Assembly: GCA_902465265.1 (NCBI GenBank)
Contig: CABQMF010000003.1
Location: 28,396-92,395 of the forward strand
Source of the DNA: an uncultured Collinsella sp.
GTDB taxonomy: Bacteria; Actinomycetota; Coriobacteriia; Coriobacteriales; Coriobacteriaceae
Length of the DNA stretch: 64,000 nt
Reading direction: 5' to 3'
In this document: positions 27,095 to 37,300 of the stretch, piece after piece
How positions within the stretch are numbered: the stretch's first letter is position 1
Layout: each line of letters starts with the position of its first letter
Notes under the pieces: model-generated
Seen by the model: only the letters and a program-made list of their open reading frames with translations
Told to the model about the DNA's origin: nothing
Databases searched by the model: none
Position numbers and translations under genes: made by a program

Positions 27095-27607
27095 TTAGAG
27101 CCCCAGGCTTTGCTTGGTGGCGGCGCAGGTGAGCTCGCCGTGCTTAACGCCGCGCAGTCCCAGCAACCGGTCCGCCAGCTCGTAGACGCGTTTGCCGCGA
27201 CCCTTGAGCGCCAGAATCTCCAGGCAGTTGTGGTGGTCCAGATGCACGTGCATGGTCGAGACAATCTCGTCGGTGTAGTCGTGCTGCACCTCGTCCAGAC
27301 GGCGCGTCAGATCGCCGGTATGGTGGTCATAGATCATAGTGAGCGAACCGATGACCTGCTCGTTGGGCGTGCGCATCTGCTCCTTGGCGATCGAGGCGCG
27401 AATCAGATCGCGTACGGCCTCGGAACGGTTGGCCACGTCACCGCGGCGCGCGATCTGCTCGTCAAAGCGGCGCAGCAGGTCGTCGGGCGCGGTGACCGAA
27501 AAGCGGACCAGCTCGGAGGCGGAGCCACTGCAACGGCAGTCCGCGTCGCCAGTCGGCCCGTGCGAATGCTCGTGTCCGTGATCGCAGGTGTGCTCGTGCT
27601 CGGTCAC
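27095..27607 (-). CDS. nikR: Nickel-responsive regulator NikR with a His/Cys-rich N-terminal extension
   Basis: The 170-residue protein has a ribbon-helix-helix DNA-binding domain (about 32-75, VRFSVTAPDDLLRRFDEQI; NRSEAVRDLIR) and an ACT-like nickel domain with the high-affinity ligands in MHVHLDHHNCLE. NikR normally represses nickel uptake genes when nickel is bound. The first 30 residues are unusual: HEHTCDHGHEHSHG then CRC, a likely extra metal-binding tail not found in enterobacterial NikR. It lies in the operon between an 82-residue protein and hypF, so nickel sensing is transcribed together with hydrogenase maturation. I could not find a clear NikR operator. Confidence 0.93.
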   Translation of the reverse strand: MTEHEHTCDHGHEHSHGPTGDADCRCSGSASELVRFSVTAPDDLLRRFDEQIARRGDVANRSEAVRDLIRASIAKEQMRTPNEQVIGSLTMIYDHHTGDLTRRLDEVQHDYTDEIVSTMHVHLDHHNCLEILALKGRGKRVYELADRLLGLRGVKHGELTCAATKQSLGL

Positions 27608-27608
27608 G

Positions 27609-27857
27609 CTACACCAGCTTTACGGAGCCAACGGAGTTATGGTCGGCCTCGATGGCCTCCTCGTAGCCCTCGAGTGCGTCGTGCGCCTCGTGGAGCGCCG
27701 CCATGGCGGCCTCGAGTTTGGCACCAATGCGCTCCATATCAAAGTTCTCGGTCGCATGCAGCAGCTGATGGCTCCACTCGTGGGCGAGCTCGATCGTGTC
27801 GTCGACCTGCTTGACGCTCATGGCAAGCTGGCTCATGTTCATTCCGACGTCATGCAT
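27609..27857 (-). CDS. 82-residue helical protein at the head of the nikR-hyp operon
   Basis: The small protein has an ATG preceded by AGGAGATTT and ends one base before nikR, so it is probably the first gene of the operon. It looks entirely alpha-helical (two amphipathic helices at about residues 8-40 and 42-70). It contains several His (HEWSHQLLHATENF) and many acidic residues, no Cys, no signal peptide and no TM segment. I do not recognise it. Its position suggests a role in nickel handling or hydrogenase assembly, but that is inference from context only. Confidence 0.8.
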   Translation of the reverse strand: MHDVGMNMSQLAMSVKQVDDTIELAHEWSHQLLHATENFDMERIGAKLEAAMAALHEAHDALEGYEEAIEADHNSVGSVKLV

Positions 27858-27934
27858 GGGAAATCTCCTTTTGTACGGGTCTAATCAGTGGTTCAAATTC
27901 TACTACGCCCGCTTTGCGCATCGCCGCATAAGAA

Positions 27935-27967
27935 AACGGGTGCGAGTCTGTCTGACCCGCACCCGTT
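27935..27967 (-). terminator. Terminator downstream of trxA
   Basis: Arms AACGGGTGCG and CGCACCCGTT are followed, on the minus strand, by TTTTCTTAT. It separates trxA (ending at 28078) from the nikR-hyp operon starting at 27857. Confidence 0.75.
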
Positions 27968-28077
27968 CACTGGGGGCTGTTTGTGACTACCATACTATCC
28001 GTGGTTGCGGGCGCAGCGCCCGGCTCTCCGGTGAGCGGCGCAAAACCGCTCATGGACGGCAGCACATGACCGGCGTA

Positions 28078-28398
28078 TTACAGGTGCTTCTCAAGCAGCG
28101 CCTGCAGCCTGGCCTTGGGCAGCGCGCCAACGGAGCGGTCAATTTCCTCGCCGTTCTTAAATACAACCAGCGTGGGGATGCTCATAACGCCAAACTTCAT
28201 GGCCAGGTCCTGATTGTCGTCGACGTTGCATTTGGCAACGGCAAGTTTGCCGGCCAGCTCGTCGGCCACTTCGTCAACGATGGGCGAGAGCGAACGACAG
28301 GGACCGCACCACGGTGCCCAAAAATCAACCAGCACGGGAAGGCTGCCGTTAACGACGGAATCGAAGTTCTCGGGGGTAATCTGCTTAATGTCAGCCAT
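28078..28398 (-). CDS. trxA: Thioredoxin
   Basis: The 106-residue cytoplasmic thiol-disulfide reductase has the active site FWAPWCGPCRSLSP and the cis-Pro motif SIPTLVVFKNG. The length is standard. The ATG at 28398 has GGAGG upstream. A longer in-frame reading to 28482 would add 28 residues with no homology-like features and would cross the promoter area. It is monocistronic and divergent from the gene at 28535. Confidence 0.96.
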   Translation of the reverse strand: MADIKQITPENFDSVVNGSLPVLVDFWAPWCGPCRSLSPIVDEVADELAGKLAVAKCNVDDNQDLAMKFGVMSIPTLVVFKNGEEIDRSVGALPKARLQALLEKHL

Positions 28399-28500
28399 GG
28401 TGACCTCCATAGTGCGACGCGGCTCGGCCGCGTAAAACTCAGTACGACCGTGCTTATACCCAACGGCCCGCAATGCAACCACTCGCGGGCGGCTCTTTTA

Positions 28501-28506
28501 TATAAT
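28501..28506 (+). promoter_or_regulatory. -10 box before the gene at 28535
   Basis: TATAAT within TTTTATATAATGG lies 28 bases before the ATG. No good -35 is present at 16-18 bases, so support is moderate. Confidence 0.4.
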
Positions 28507-28534
28507 GGTGGGCACGCAAACGATTGGAGAGCGC

Positions 28535-29110
28535 ATGCCCACGTCACAAAGCCAGAAAAAAGAAGCCATCGCCCAGGCGACCGAGCAGGAGCTCGCATCG
28601 CTCGCGGGTCGCGGCGTGCGTATCGCGGGCAACGCGTGCTCGCCGATTGTGCTGGTAAAAGGTGATTTAGACGATGCCGAGCGTGCGGGCGGCGAGCTGG
28701 CTGCCGGTCCGGACGGTGCCGCGCTGCGCAAGGCGCTCGGCGCCATTGGCTACGCTCCAGAGGATTTTTGCGTGTTAGCGAGCGTCGCCGGCGCGGGCGA
28801 CGGAGCGGTTGCGACAGGCGAGGGCCTGCCGTGCGAGCTGTTCCGCGAGGCGCTCGAGGCCTTGGACCCCGAGGCGGTGCTGCTGCTGGACAACAGCGCG
28901 GCCGATGTCATGCGCGAGACCTATGCCGATATGCTTGTGGCAATTGATGACTTTGACACCGCCATGCTCAAGCCCGGCCTGGTCGCCCATGTGCAGGGGC
29001 GCCGCGTGCTGGCGCTCGACGGTTTTGAGGCGGCGTTGACCGACAAGGCCGCCAAGCAGCGCATGTGGGCCTACATTAAGCAGCTGACCCCGGCGGCTGC
29101 ACCGCTGTAG
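28535..29110 (+). CDS. Uncharacterised cytoplasmic protein
   Basis: The 191-residue protein begins with a hydrophilic helical stretch (MPTSQSQKKEAIAQATEQEL). A region near residues 30-50 (VRIAGNACSPIVLVKGDL) could be a small alpha/beta domain. A second region near residues 110-160 (DPEAVLLLDNSAADVMRETY; VAHVQGRRVLALDGFEAAL) shows beta-alpha alternation. There is no signal peptide or TM helix. The ATG has GGAGAG upstream, and the codon bias matches the neighbours. I do not recognise the family. It converges with the AgrC-like kinase gene at 29129. Confidence 0.8.
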   Translation: MPTSQSQKKEAIAQATEQELASLAGRGVRIAGNACSPIVLVKGDLDDAERAGGELAAGPDGAALRKALGAIGYAPEDFCVLASVAGAGDGAVATGEGLPCELFREALEALDPEAVLLLDNSAADVMRETYADMLVAIDDFDTAMLKPGLVAHVQGRRVLALDGFEAALTDKAAKQRMWAYIKQLTPAAAPL

Positions 29111-29128
29111 CGAGGCTGGCGGCAGCCC

Positions 29129-30406
29129 CTACATCACGGCGCGCAGCTCAAACCGGTCGCCGTTAATGCGGAACTGGCAGTTGCCGTTCATACGCTCGAC
29201 GGCAAGCTTAATGCTCTTGGTGCCAAAGCCGTGCCCAGTGTGCTGAGCCACGGGCATGCCGTCGACCATGTGCGGCGCACGGCCAAACGTGTTGGAAACC
29301 AGCAATAGAAGCTGACCGTCTTCGTAGCGAAGGTCCAGGTCGACAAACCGCTTGCCTTCGGGGGCGGCGCTCGCTGCGGCGATGGCATTGTCCAGGGCGT
29401 TCGATACCACACTGAACAGATCGACATCGCCCACGTGGACGGTTTCGGGTACGGCGGCGCGCAGGTCGGCGGTGATGCCGTGCGCGTTGATGTCCGCGGA
29501 AAGCGACGAGAGCGCAATGTTGACCGTTTCGTTGGCGCAGTAGCGGCGCACGGCGGTGCGGTCGTTGGTCTCGCAGAGCGCGTCGATGCGCTCGAGCGCC
29601 TCATCGGTGTGACCCTCTTCGATCAGGGCCGCTAGACCGCGCAGGTAGTGGCGCATGTCGTGACGGAGAACCGAGAGCTCGCGTCCGGACTGGCGCCAGG
29701 CTTCGAGCTCTTTGATGGCCGCGCTGTCGCGGGTCGCGAGCATCCAGCGCTCGCGCTCGGCGATTTCCTTTGCCTCGTATTCGCGAAGGTAGACGGCAAG
29801 AAACATAAGGTAGAAGGCGCAGAGGGCGAACGCCAAAAACTCAACGGTTACCACCGAGCCCGAGTGGAAGAGCGTGGTATAGACGTTGGTGGCGTAGTCG
29901 AAGATGTAGTAGACGAGTGGCAGGATGAGCAGAATCTCCAGCTCGGTGGGGCTTTTGATCGCCAGGCGGGGGCCAATGTCGCTTGCCCAATGCAACAAGA
30001 CGGCAAAGACGCCGAGCGTGGTGATGATGCGCGCCACGTAGTACGCGACCTGCGAATCGGTGGCGGCGAATGCGGCGATGCCCATCCAGTTGCTAAACTG
30101 GCAGCTCAGGTAGGCACTGGTAACGCCCAGGATGGCGAGCAACGGACTCAGGCGATAGCGTACGCACAGGTAGACGACAAGCGGCAGATGCACGACGAGC
30201 GGATAGACCTGTCGGGCAAACAGCTCACCACCGACGAGGTTGGCAATCGCAAAAGCGGTGCCAGTTACGGCGCCGACCCCCACCAGTTCGAGCGAATGGC
30301 GGCGGCTGATCTCGACACCGCACAGCGCCGCCGAGGCAAAGACGCCAAAGAGCAACGTCGTCGCATGGTGGATTGCCCAAAGTACCAGTTCTGCCGAGGA
30401 AAGCAT
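29129..30406 (-). CDS. AgrC-like GHKL histidine kinase
   Basis: The 425-residue protein has an N-terminal membrane module of about six or seven TM helices (residues 1-200), a linker, the phospho-acceptor box VLRHDMRHYLRGLAALIEEG, and a GHKL-type ATPase (N-box SNALDNAIAAAS; G-box GHGFGTKSIKLAVERMNG). This is the layout of quorum or peptide sensors paired with LytTR regulators. Its ATG shares one base with the stop of that regulator gene (TGATG). I found no AgrB/AgrD-like genes next to it, so the signal is unknown. Confidence 0.92.
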   Translation of the reverse strand: MLSSAELVLWAIHHATTLLFGVFASAALCGVEISRRHSLELVGVGAVTGTAFAIANLVGGELFARQVYPLVVHLPLVVYLCVRYRLSPLLAILGVTSAYLSCQFSNWMGIAAFAATDSQVAYYVARIITTLGVFAVLLHWASDIGPRLAIKSPTELEILLILPLVYYIFDYATNVYTTLFHSGSVVTVEFLAFALCAFYLMFLAVYLREYEAKEIAERERWMLATRDSAAIKELEAWRQSGRELSVLRHDMRHYLRGLAALIEEGHTDEALERIDALCETNDRTAVRRYCANETVNIALSSLSADINAHGITADLRAAVPETVHVGDVDLFSVVSNALDNAIAAASAAPEGKRFVDLDLRYEDGQLLLLVSNTFGRAPHMVDGMPVAQHTGHGFGTKSIKLAVERMNGNCQFRINGDRFELRAVM

Positions 30407-31128
30407 CAGCGTCTCCCGCCCTCGAACCGCACCGCAAAGTAGGCGTCTTGGAATCCCTGCTTGCAGCTGCGCGCGAGCGGTATGCACGCGCCCGAGCGCA
30501 TGACGATTTCCGTGCGGTTAAAGTGGTCGATGTTGCGCAGATTGACCTGGTAGCTGCGGTGGCACTTAAAGAAGGTCGCGTTTTGGACCAGCCGGTCCTC
30601 GATGCTACGGAACGGCTCGAGCGCCTCGATATCGCGGCCATCGCGCAGGTGGAAGACCACGTGCTTGTTGCGAGCCTCGGCATATTCGATATCGGATAGG
30701 CGCAGGGCATGGTAGCCAAAGGACGTTTTGATGACGAGCTCGTCGGTCGCTGCCGGACGCAGGCTCGACAGCTCGTCGAGCAGTTGCGCCACGCGCTCGT
30801 AGGCCACGGGTTTGAGCAGGTAGTCGAAGGCACGGACCTCGTAGGACTCAAGCGCGAACTCGGGCGATGAGGTCAGAAATACCAAGCGCACGGCGGTATC
30901 GGATTGGCGCAGCTCGCGGGCGGTGTCCATGCCGTTGACGAGCGGCATGATCATGTCGAGCATGATAATGTCGGCGCGCGATGCGGCATGGCGTGCCAGC
31001 AGGTCCTCGCCGCGCGTAACGAGTGCAACATCGACCGCCGTGCCCGTTTCGGCCGACCAGCGGTTGATCATGCGGTGCAGGTTATCTAGAAAGGCGACGT
31101 CGTCGTCGCAGGCGATGATTTTGAGCAT
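30406..31128 (-). CDS. LytTR-family response regulator (AgrA/LytR-like)
   Basis: The 240-residue protein has a receiver domain (residues 1-120; ACDDD near residue 7, Asp in IIMLDMIMPLVNGMD) and a LytTR DNA-binding domain (about 135-235; YHALRLSDIEYAEARNKHVVFHL and FFKCHRSYQVNLRNIDHF). It is the first gene of a two-gene operon with its kinase. The start at 31128 has AAGGGGG upstream; a longer frame to 31215 is less likely. The operon is divergent from the giant surface-protein gene at 31372, a possible target. Confidence 0.93.
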   Translation of the reverse strand: MLKIIACDDDVAFLDNLHRMINRWSAETGTAVDVALVTRGEDLLARHAASRADIIMLDMIMPLVNGMDTARELRQSDTAVRLVFLTSSPEFALESYEVRAFDYLLKPVAYERVAQLLDELSSLRPAATDELVIKTSFGYHALRLSDIEYAEARNKHVVFHLRDGRDIEALEPFRSIEDRLVQNATFFKCHRSYQVNLRNIDHFNRTEIVMRSGACIPLARSCKQGFQDAYFAVRFEGGRR

Positions 31129-31371
31129 ATTGGGCCCCCTTAGTACCTCGATTTTGCCACATCGCGCACGCGCCACCCGCGGGGGTGCGTTCCATTTGCG
31201 CCTCACGGTACGCAACTCGCGCCGAGCAGCAGGGTGTCAAAACATGCGGTTGCACAATACCAGGTGGATATATATGTCAATTTGAGCTGGCGACTGGCGA
31301 GGGACCATGCCGGCCGCCAGCGTCAAGCGATAGCGAGCATCGCGAAAGCATAGGGGTAAGGGAGCTGAACG

Positions 31372-34300
31372 ATGAGGAAGAAGAAGATGGGGATGCGCGC
31401 TGCGTTGATGCGTCTGCTGGGTATCGCAACCGTGGCATGCGCGCTCGTGGCGACGCCGGCCGTGGCAAACGCCGAGACGCAGGTTATGCCCGACGGGGTG
31501 AGGGCGGAGGTGCTGTCGCTTAAGCAGGCCAACAACGAACCCGTCCAAATCACCGAGCCGGGCAGTTACGTACTTAAGACGGCTGAGGGTGAGGTCACGC
31601 CATCTTCGGGTTACACCATCGACGCGCCGGATGCGTCTCGGATTAATCCTGTGAGGATCTACATCGATGGTACGGTCTACGTGAACGATAAGACTAACTG
31701 GCGGGTTGAGCAAACTCGATGGCTGTTCAACATCAAACAGGGTAGCAATATCGAGTTCATCGGTGTCAACAATCCGTGCGTCAGCTTCCATAGAAACCAA
31801 AAGCAATTTGAGTCCGTAAGCGGCTTTTTGACCGACCGCTATTACAGCGGTGGCTACAAAAAGGCATCGGGCGACATCTCGGTTGGCCTGGGGGTTGGCG
31901 ACGGCTCGCAGAATTTCATTCTCTCGTATGGCAGCAAGTACGAGCAAAAGGTACCTGCGATTTCCCTGGGTAGCACCGAGGGCAAGTTAACCGCCAAGTT
32001 CGAAAAAATGAAGATCCAAGGCTATGTTGGCAAATCGGGCGCAGTGGCGGGCAACGCCCAAGAGTATGCCGTTCCTGTACATCTCTTCCGTGAGGGCAGG
32101 GATACGACTGGCGGCAATACCAACTCCTTCGCGGCGACTTTTACCGACTGTGTGTTCTACGATACGTCTGGAGACTTCAATGGTGCTGTTTCCGTCGATG
32201 GCAACAGCAGCTTCAAGATGCCCAAAGACGGAAGCGCTGTCGCAAAGTTGACGGCGACGTTCAACAATTGCAGCTTCACTGGCAGCAATGGGGAGAACGT
32301 GGGCGTCAGGCAGACGAACAATAGTTACAGCTCAGTCGAAGCGGCTCGTTATTTTGCTAATTCTTCTGTCCTTAATACCTATGCTGTCGCAGGCGTGATG
32401 GGCGTCACCAACGCTACGGTCAACCTCAACGACTGCAAGATGAGCAACTTCCACAGCACGCGTTCGAGCTCGGCCGACAACACTTTGACAGTCGATGCCC
32501 TTAATGTTGCACGAAGCGCTCGCTGCAACATAAACGGCGGCGAAATTTCTCGCTATGGCGCGCGCGGCAATACGTGCGTGGTATACGCCGCCGGAACCCT
32601 TACCCTTAACGGATCGCCGGAAATCGCGAGCTACTGGAAGAACAGCCACGCCGACGATACTAATTATGGCGACAAGTACACTGAAGCTGATAAGGCTACG
32701 GGAACCGCCAAGAGCCTGTATGTCCCGAAGAAAAAGAGTGTCGATGCCAACGTCCCGGCGCTGAATATCGCGTCTGACTTCTCCGTACGCGGAGGCTTTG
32801 GAGACAATGTTTGGATCTCGATTGAGGAGACTGCGGACAGTAATGGCGTAAAGTCGCGTGTCCTTGGCACCTGCGAATCCAACAAGATCGAAGGCGTTGT
32901 GCCAGACGGCTCGTCCGAGAACGACGACAACTCCGACAAGTACGAGGTCGTGAACCTTAACGGCGACCTCACCTTCCGCGAGACCATCCACCAGCACAAG
33001 TGGAAGGTCGAAGCTGACGGCATGGGCGTTAAGGCGTCGTGCGTGGGTCCGTTCCGCAACAGCGAGTGCGAATATGGTATGGGCGAGGACGGCGAGCCCA
33101 AAAAGTACCTGAGGGCCACGTATAAGCTTTCCATGTCCAAGGCAACGAGCTCTCAGAGCACCGAACTTGTCTATGACGGTTGCCCGGTCAAGATTGCTTT
33201 GAATAAGGACGGCGCGTGGAATCTAGAGCAGATGGGCGTAACGGCCAGCGATGAATTCACGTGGTATCAGTGCAAGTCCCAGGCGGACGCCGAGGCATAT
33301 AAAAACGGCACCAAGCTCAAGGATGCTCCGGCGGACGCTGGCTACTACTATGTCGTCACGAGCTTTAAGACTGCCTCTGGTCAGACGCTCGAGGGCAAGA
33401 AGGCCTTTGAGATTTCGCCGCGTCGCCTGGTTAGGGGTCAATCCTACCAGTTCACCCTTAAAGACGGCGGCAAGGGCGCGGGCAAGTATGCCTATGACGG
33501 CAAGGAGCATCAGCCTGTCGTCGAAAGTGCAAAGTTCAAAAACGGTGCCGGTGAGTGGGTCGATCTCGTTGAGGGCAAGGATTACGAGCTCAGCGCTCGA
33601 AGTGAATCCGGACTGAAGCAGACCGAGCCAGGGCAATACGAGTGCATTGTCATCGGTAAGGGCAACTTCACGACCGATGGCGGCACCACAAGTGTTCTGA
33701 CGCTCAAGTGGGAGATCGTTGATGTTTCGCGCTTTGACCTTGAGGTCACTGGCTTTGAGGGCGCCTATGACGGCAAAGAGCACGGCATTACGGTCAACGT
33801 CAAGAATGACCCCCAGCCGGCGGATATGAAGATCGAGTACTGCGAAGAGGGTGGCGATTGGACGACGAAAAAGCCGACCTATCGCAATGCGGCCGAGTAC
33901 ACGACCCGTTACCGTGTGACGGCTTCCGACTACCTGACCGTTACGGGCCAAGCGACCGTGAAGATTTCCAAGGCAGACCAGGAAGCGCCGGCTGGGCTCG
34001 TGGGCAATAATTGGACCACGTGCAGCAGCAAGGACGGCTCCATCTCGGGCGTGACCAAGAAAATGGAATACCGCCACGAATTCAGCAAAGACTACCAGAA
34101 GATAACGTCTGACGATAAACTGACCGGTCTTGCGAAGTCGGGAACGTACTACGTTCGCTATGCCGAGGATAACAACCACAATGCGTCGCCCGATGCCGAG
34201 GTCAAGATCGAGCAGGGTCCTCATGCCGTTGCTGACAATGCAGCTTGGAAGCCGAATGGCGAAGGTAGCCACGTTAAGGTCTGCAAGTATTGTAAGAAGA

Positions 34301-37300
34301 CTCAGGAGCGCCAGCCCTGCAGGTGGAAATATGAGATCGTTACGCCCGCCACGCCTGAGGCCGATGGTGTTCGTCAAAAGGTCTGCAGGGTTTGCAACGG
34401 CAGGTGGGATGAAGAACGTTATACCTACGTGGATACTTACGCCCCCACCATTTATGACCTCTGGGTAGATAAGGCCTACTGCGAGAGCGTTTCGTTTGAC
34501 GTGTTCGATGACCGCGACGAGACGGTGACGGTTACCGATAACGGCAAGGAGCTCAAGGCTGGCAAGGACGGAAAGTACACGGTTAAGGCCGCTGAAGGCG
34601 ATGCCGGTACTGAGCATGTAATCGTGGCTACGGACACTGCCGGCAATAAAGAGACCATCACAATTAAGATGTACGCCGAGCATGTGTATAAATGGACGAT
34701 CGACAAGCAGCCGACGGTTACCGAGACCGGCTCCAAACATGGAACGTGCTCCGTGTGCGGCCATGAGTCGGGTGCGGTAGAGATTCCGGCCCTGGCTGTT
34801 AAGGGCTATTCGGGCAAATATGACGGCAAGGACCACTCTGTCGACGCCTCGGCGCTGCCCGAAGGTTCCGTCGTTGAATACAAGGCTGCTGACGGCGGCT
34901 GGACGAGCGTTGCGCCCAGCATCAAGGATGCCGGCAGTGTGACGGTCGACTATCGCGTCACGATCGACGGCGCGGCGGTCGACGGCAAGGTGACGCTTGA
35001 GGTCAAACCGCGTGCGATAACGGTCGCGGCGCAGGACGCCTCCAAGACCTATGGTGAGGACGATCCCAAGTTTACGTATGACGTCACTTCTGGCGAGCTC
35101 GTCGAGGGCGAGAGCCTTCAGGGTATTGAGATTGAGCGCGATGATGACGACAGTGTACGCGACGGAGGTTATGCTCTGCGCCTGACGCAGCCTGAGGGCG
35201 CCAACTCCAACTACAAGATCACGTTCAAGGATGGCACCTTTACAATCAGCAAACGCGAGCTCACCGTAACGTGGGACACCACTATTGAGTTCACCTACGA
35301 CGGCGAGGAGCACTGTCCCCAAGTGAAGCTCCACAACATTGTCGGCGATGACGATCTCTCCGCGTGTGTTGACGGCGCCAAAGTCAAGGCTGGCACCTAC
35401 ACGGCGAAAATCACCGAGCTGACGGGCGACGACGCGGGTAACTACAAGCTTCCCGCCGAAGGCCTGACGTGCGAGTTCTCCATCAAGAAGGCGCCCCAGG
35501 GCGCGCCGAAGGTCCAGGCCACGGCCGAGACTGTGAGTGGCAAGTCCGACGGTAAGATCACGGGCGTCGACGCTATGATGGAGTGGCGCGCCAAGGACTC
35601 TGGCGAGTATCGGGGCGTGCCCGAAGGCGTGACTGAGATTGCGGGTTGCGCTGTCGGCACGTACGAGGTGCGCTACCGCGCCGATAGCGACCATGATGCC
35701 TCCTCCGCCACCGAGGTTACCGTTAATGTCGGCGGCAAGCTCGTCGTGACGCTGCCTGCCAAGCAGGTCGGCTATACGATCACGGCGAGCCCGGACGAGC
35801 TTGACTGGCACGGATCAACCACCCTCACGGTCAGTATCGAGAGCGGCTACTTTACCGACAACGACTCTTACGCCGTCAAGGTCAACAATGCCGTTGTGAC
35901 GCCCGACGCGCGTGGCGAGTTCACCGTTCAGAACGCCGAGAGCGACCTCGTCGTCACCGTCGAGGGCGTGCGCAAGCACGAGGCCGTGAACGATGAGTGG
36001 CTCTCCGGCGACAGCACACATTGGCATAAGTGCGCCTGTGGTGACAAGATCGACGAGGCCAAGCACGACTTTGAGTGGGTCGTCGTCAAGGCTCCCACGG
36101 CAACCGAGAAGGGATCCAAGCAACAGAAGTGCAAAGTTTGCGGTCACAAGCTGGCCGAGGTCGAGATTCCGGCTGCCGCCATCGTTGGCTACTCCGATGA
36201 GTACGACGGTGCGTATCACACGGTCGACGCGACGAGCCTGCCCGAGGGCGCAACGGCCCAGTACAGCACCGACGGCAAGAACTGGTCCCCCGAGGCTCCC
36301 AAGATTAAGGACGTCGGCACGCTGACTGTGTCTTATGAGGTAACGATCGACGGCGTGAAGGCCGGGGGTAAGGTGACTCTCGAGGTCAAGCCGTGTGCGA
36401 TTACGGTCACCGCCCAGGACGCTTCCAAGACGTACGGCGAGGCCGACCCCGTGTTTACGTGGGCGATCACATCCGGCGAGCTTGTCGAGGGCGAGAGCCT
36501 TGATGGCATCGAGATCGAGCGCGAAGATGACGACAACGTGCGCGACGGCGGCTATGCTCTGAAACTGACGCAGCCCGAGGGCGCGAACCCCAACTACAAC
36601 ATCACGTTTGTTGACGGCGTGTTCACCATCAACCAGCGCGTGCTCACTGTGAAGTGGGGAACTACTGAGTTCACCTATGATGGCAAGGAGCACTGCCCCG
36701 AGGCGACGCTCGGCAACGTTATCGACGACGATGACCTTGGCGCGACCGTCGAGGGCTCTCAGGTCGAGGCCGGCGATTCGTACCAGGCGAACCTCACCGC
36801 ACTGACGGGCAAGGCCGCTGGCAACTACGCGCTTCCGACTGAGGGCCTGACGTGCGACTTCTCTATCAAGAACGCCGCGCAGGGCGCGCCGGTGGTCCAG
36901 GCTGCGGCCGAGACCGTGAGCGGCAAGCATGACGGCAAGATCACGGGCGTCGACGCGACGATGGAGTGGCGTGCCAAGGGTGCTGACGAGTATCAGGCGG
37001 TGGACGAGGGCACGGCCGAGCTTACGGGTCTTGCCGCCGGTACGTATGAGGTGCGCTACCAGGCCAAGACTAACTACGACGCCTCTTCCGCCACCGAGGT
37101 TACCGTGGCGGCCGGCCCCAAGCTGGTCGTGACGCTGCCGAGCAATCAGGTGGGCTACGCGCTCAGCTCGACGGCAACCGAGCTCGATTGGCACGGGACT
37201 GCAACGCTCACCATGAGCATCGACAGCGCGTACTTTGCGGGCAAGGACTACGCCGTCAAGGTCAACGGCACGTCCGTTAAGCTTTCCGCCAAGGGCACCT

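Noticed and set aside
33223..35811. A minus-strand frame of 862 codons within the MBG adhesin gene
   Set aside because: Composition is low-complexity Arg/Val/Leu/Gly with no recognisable domain. The plus-strand repeats explain it.
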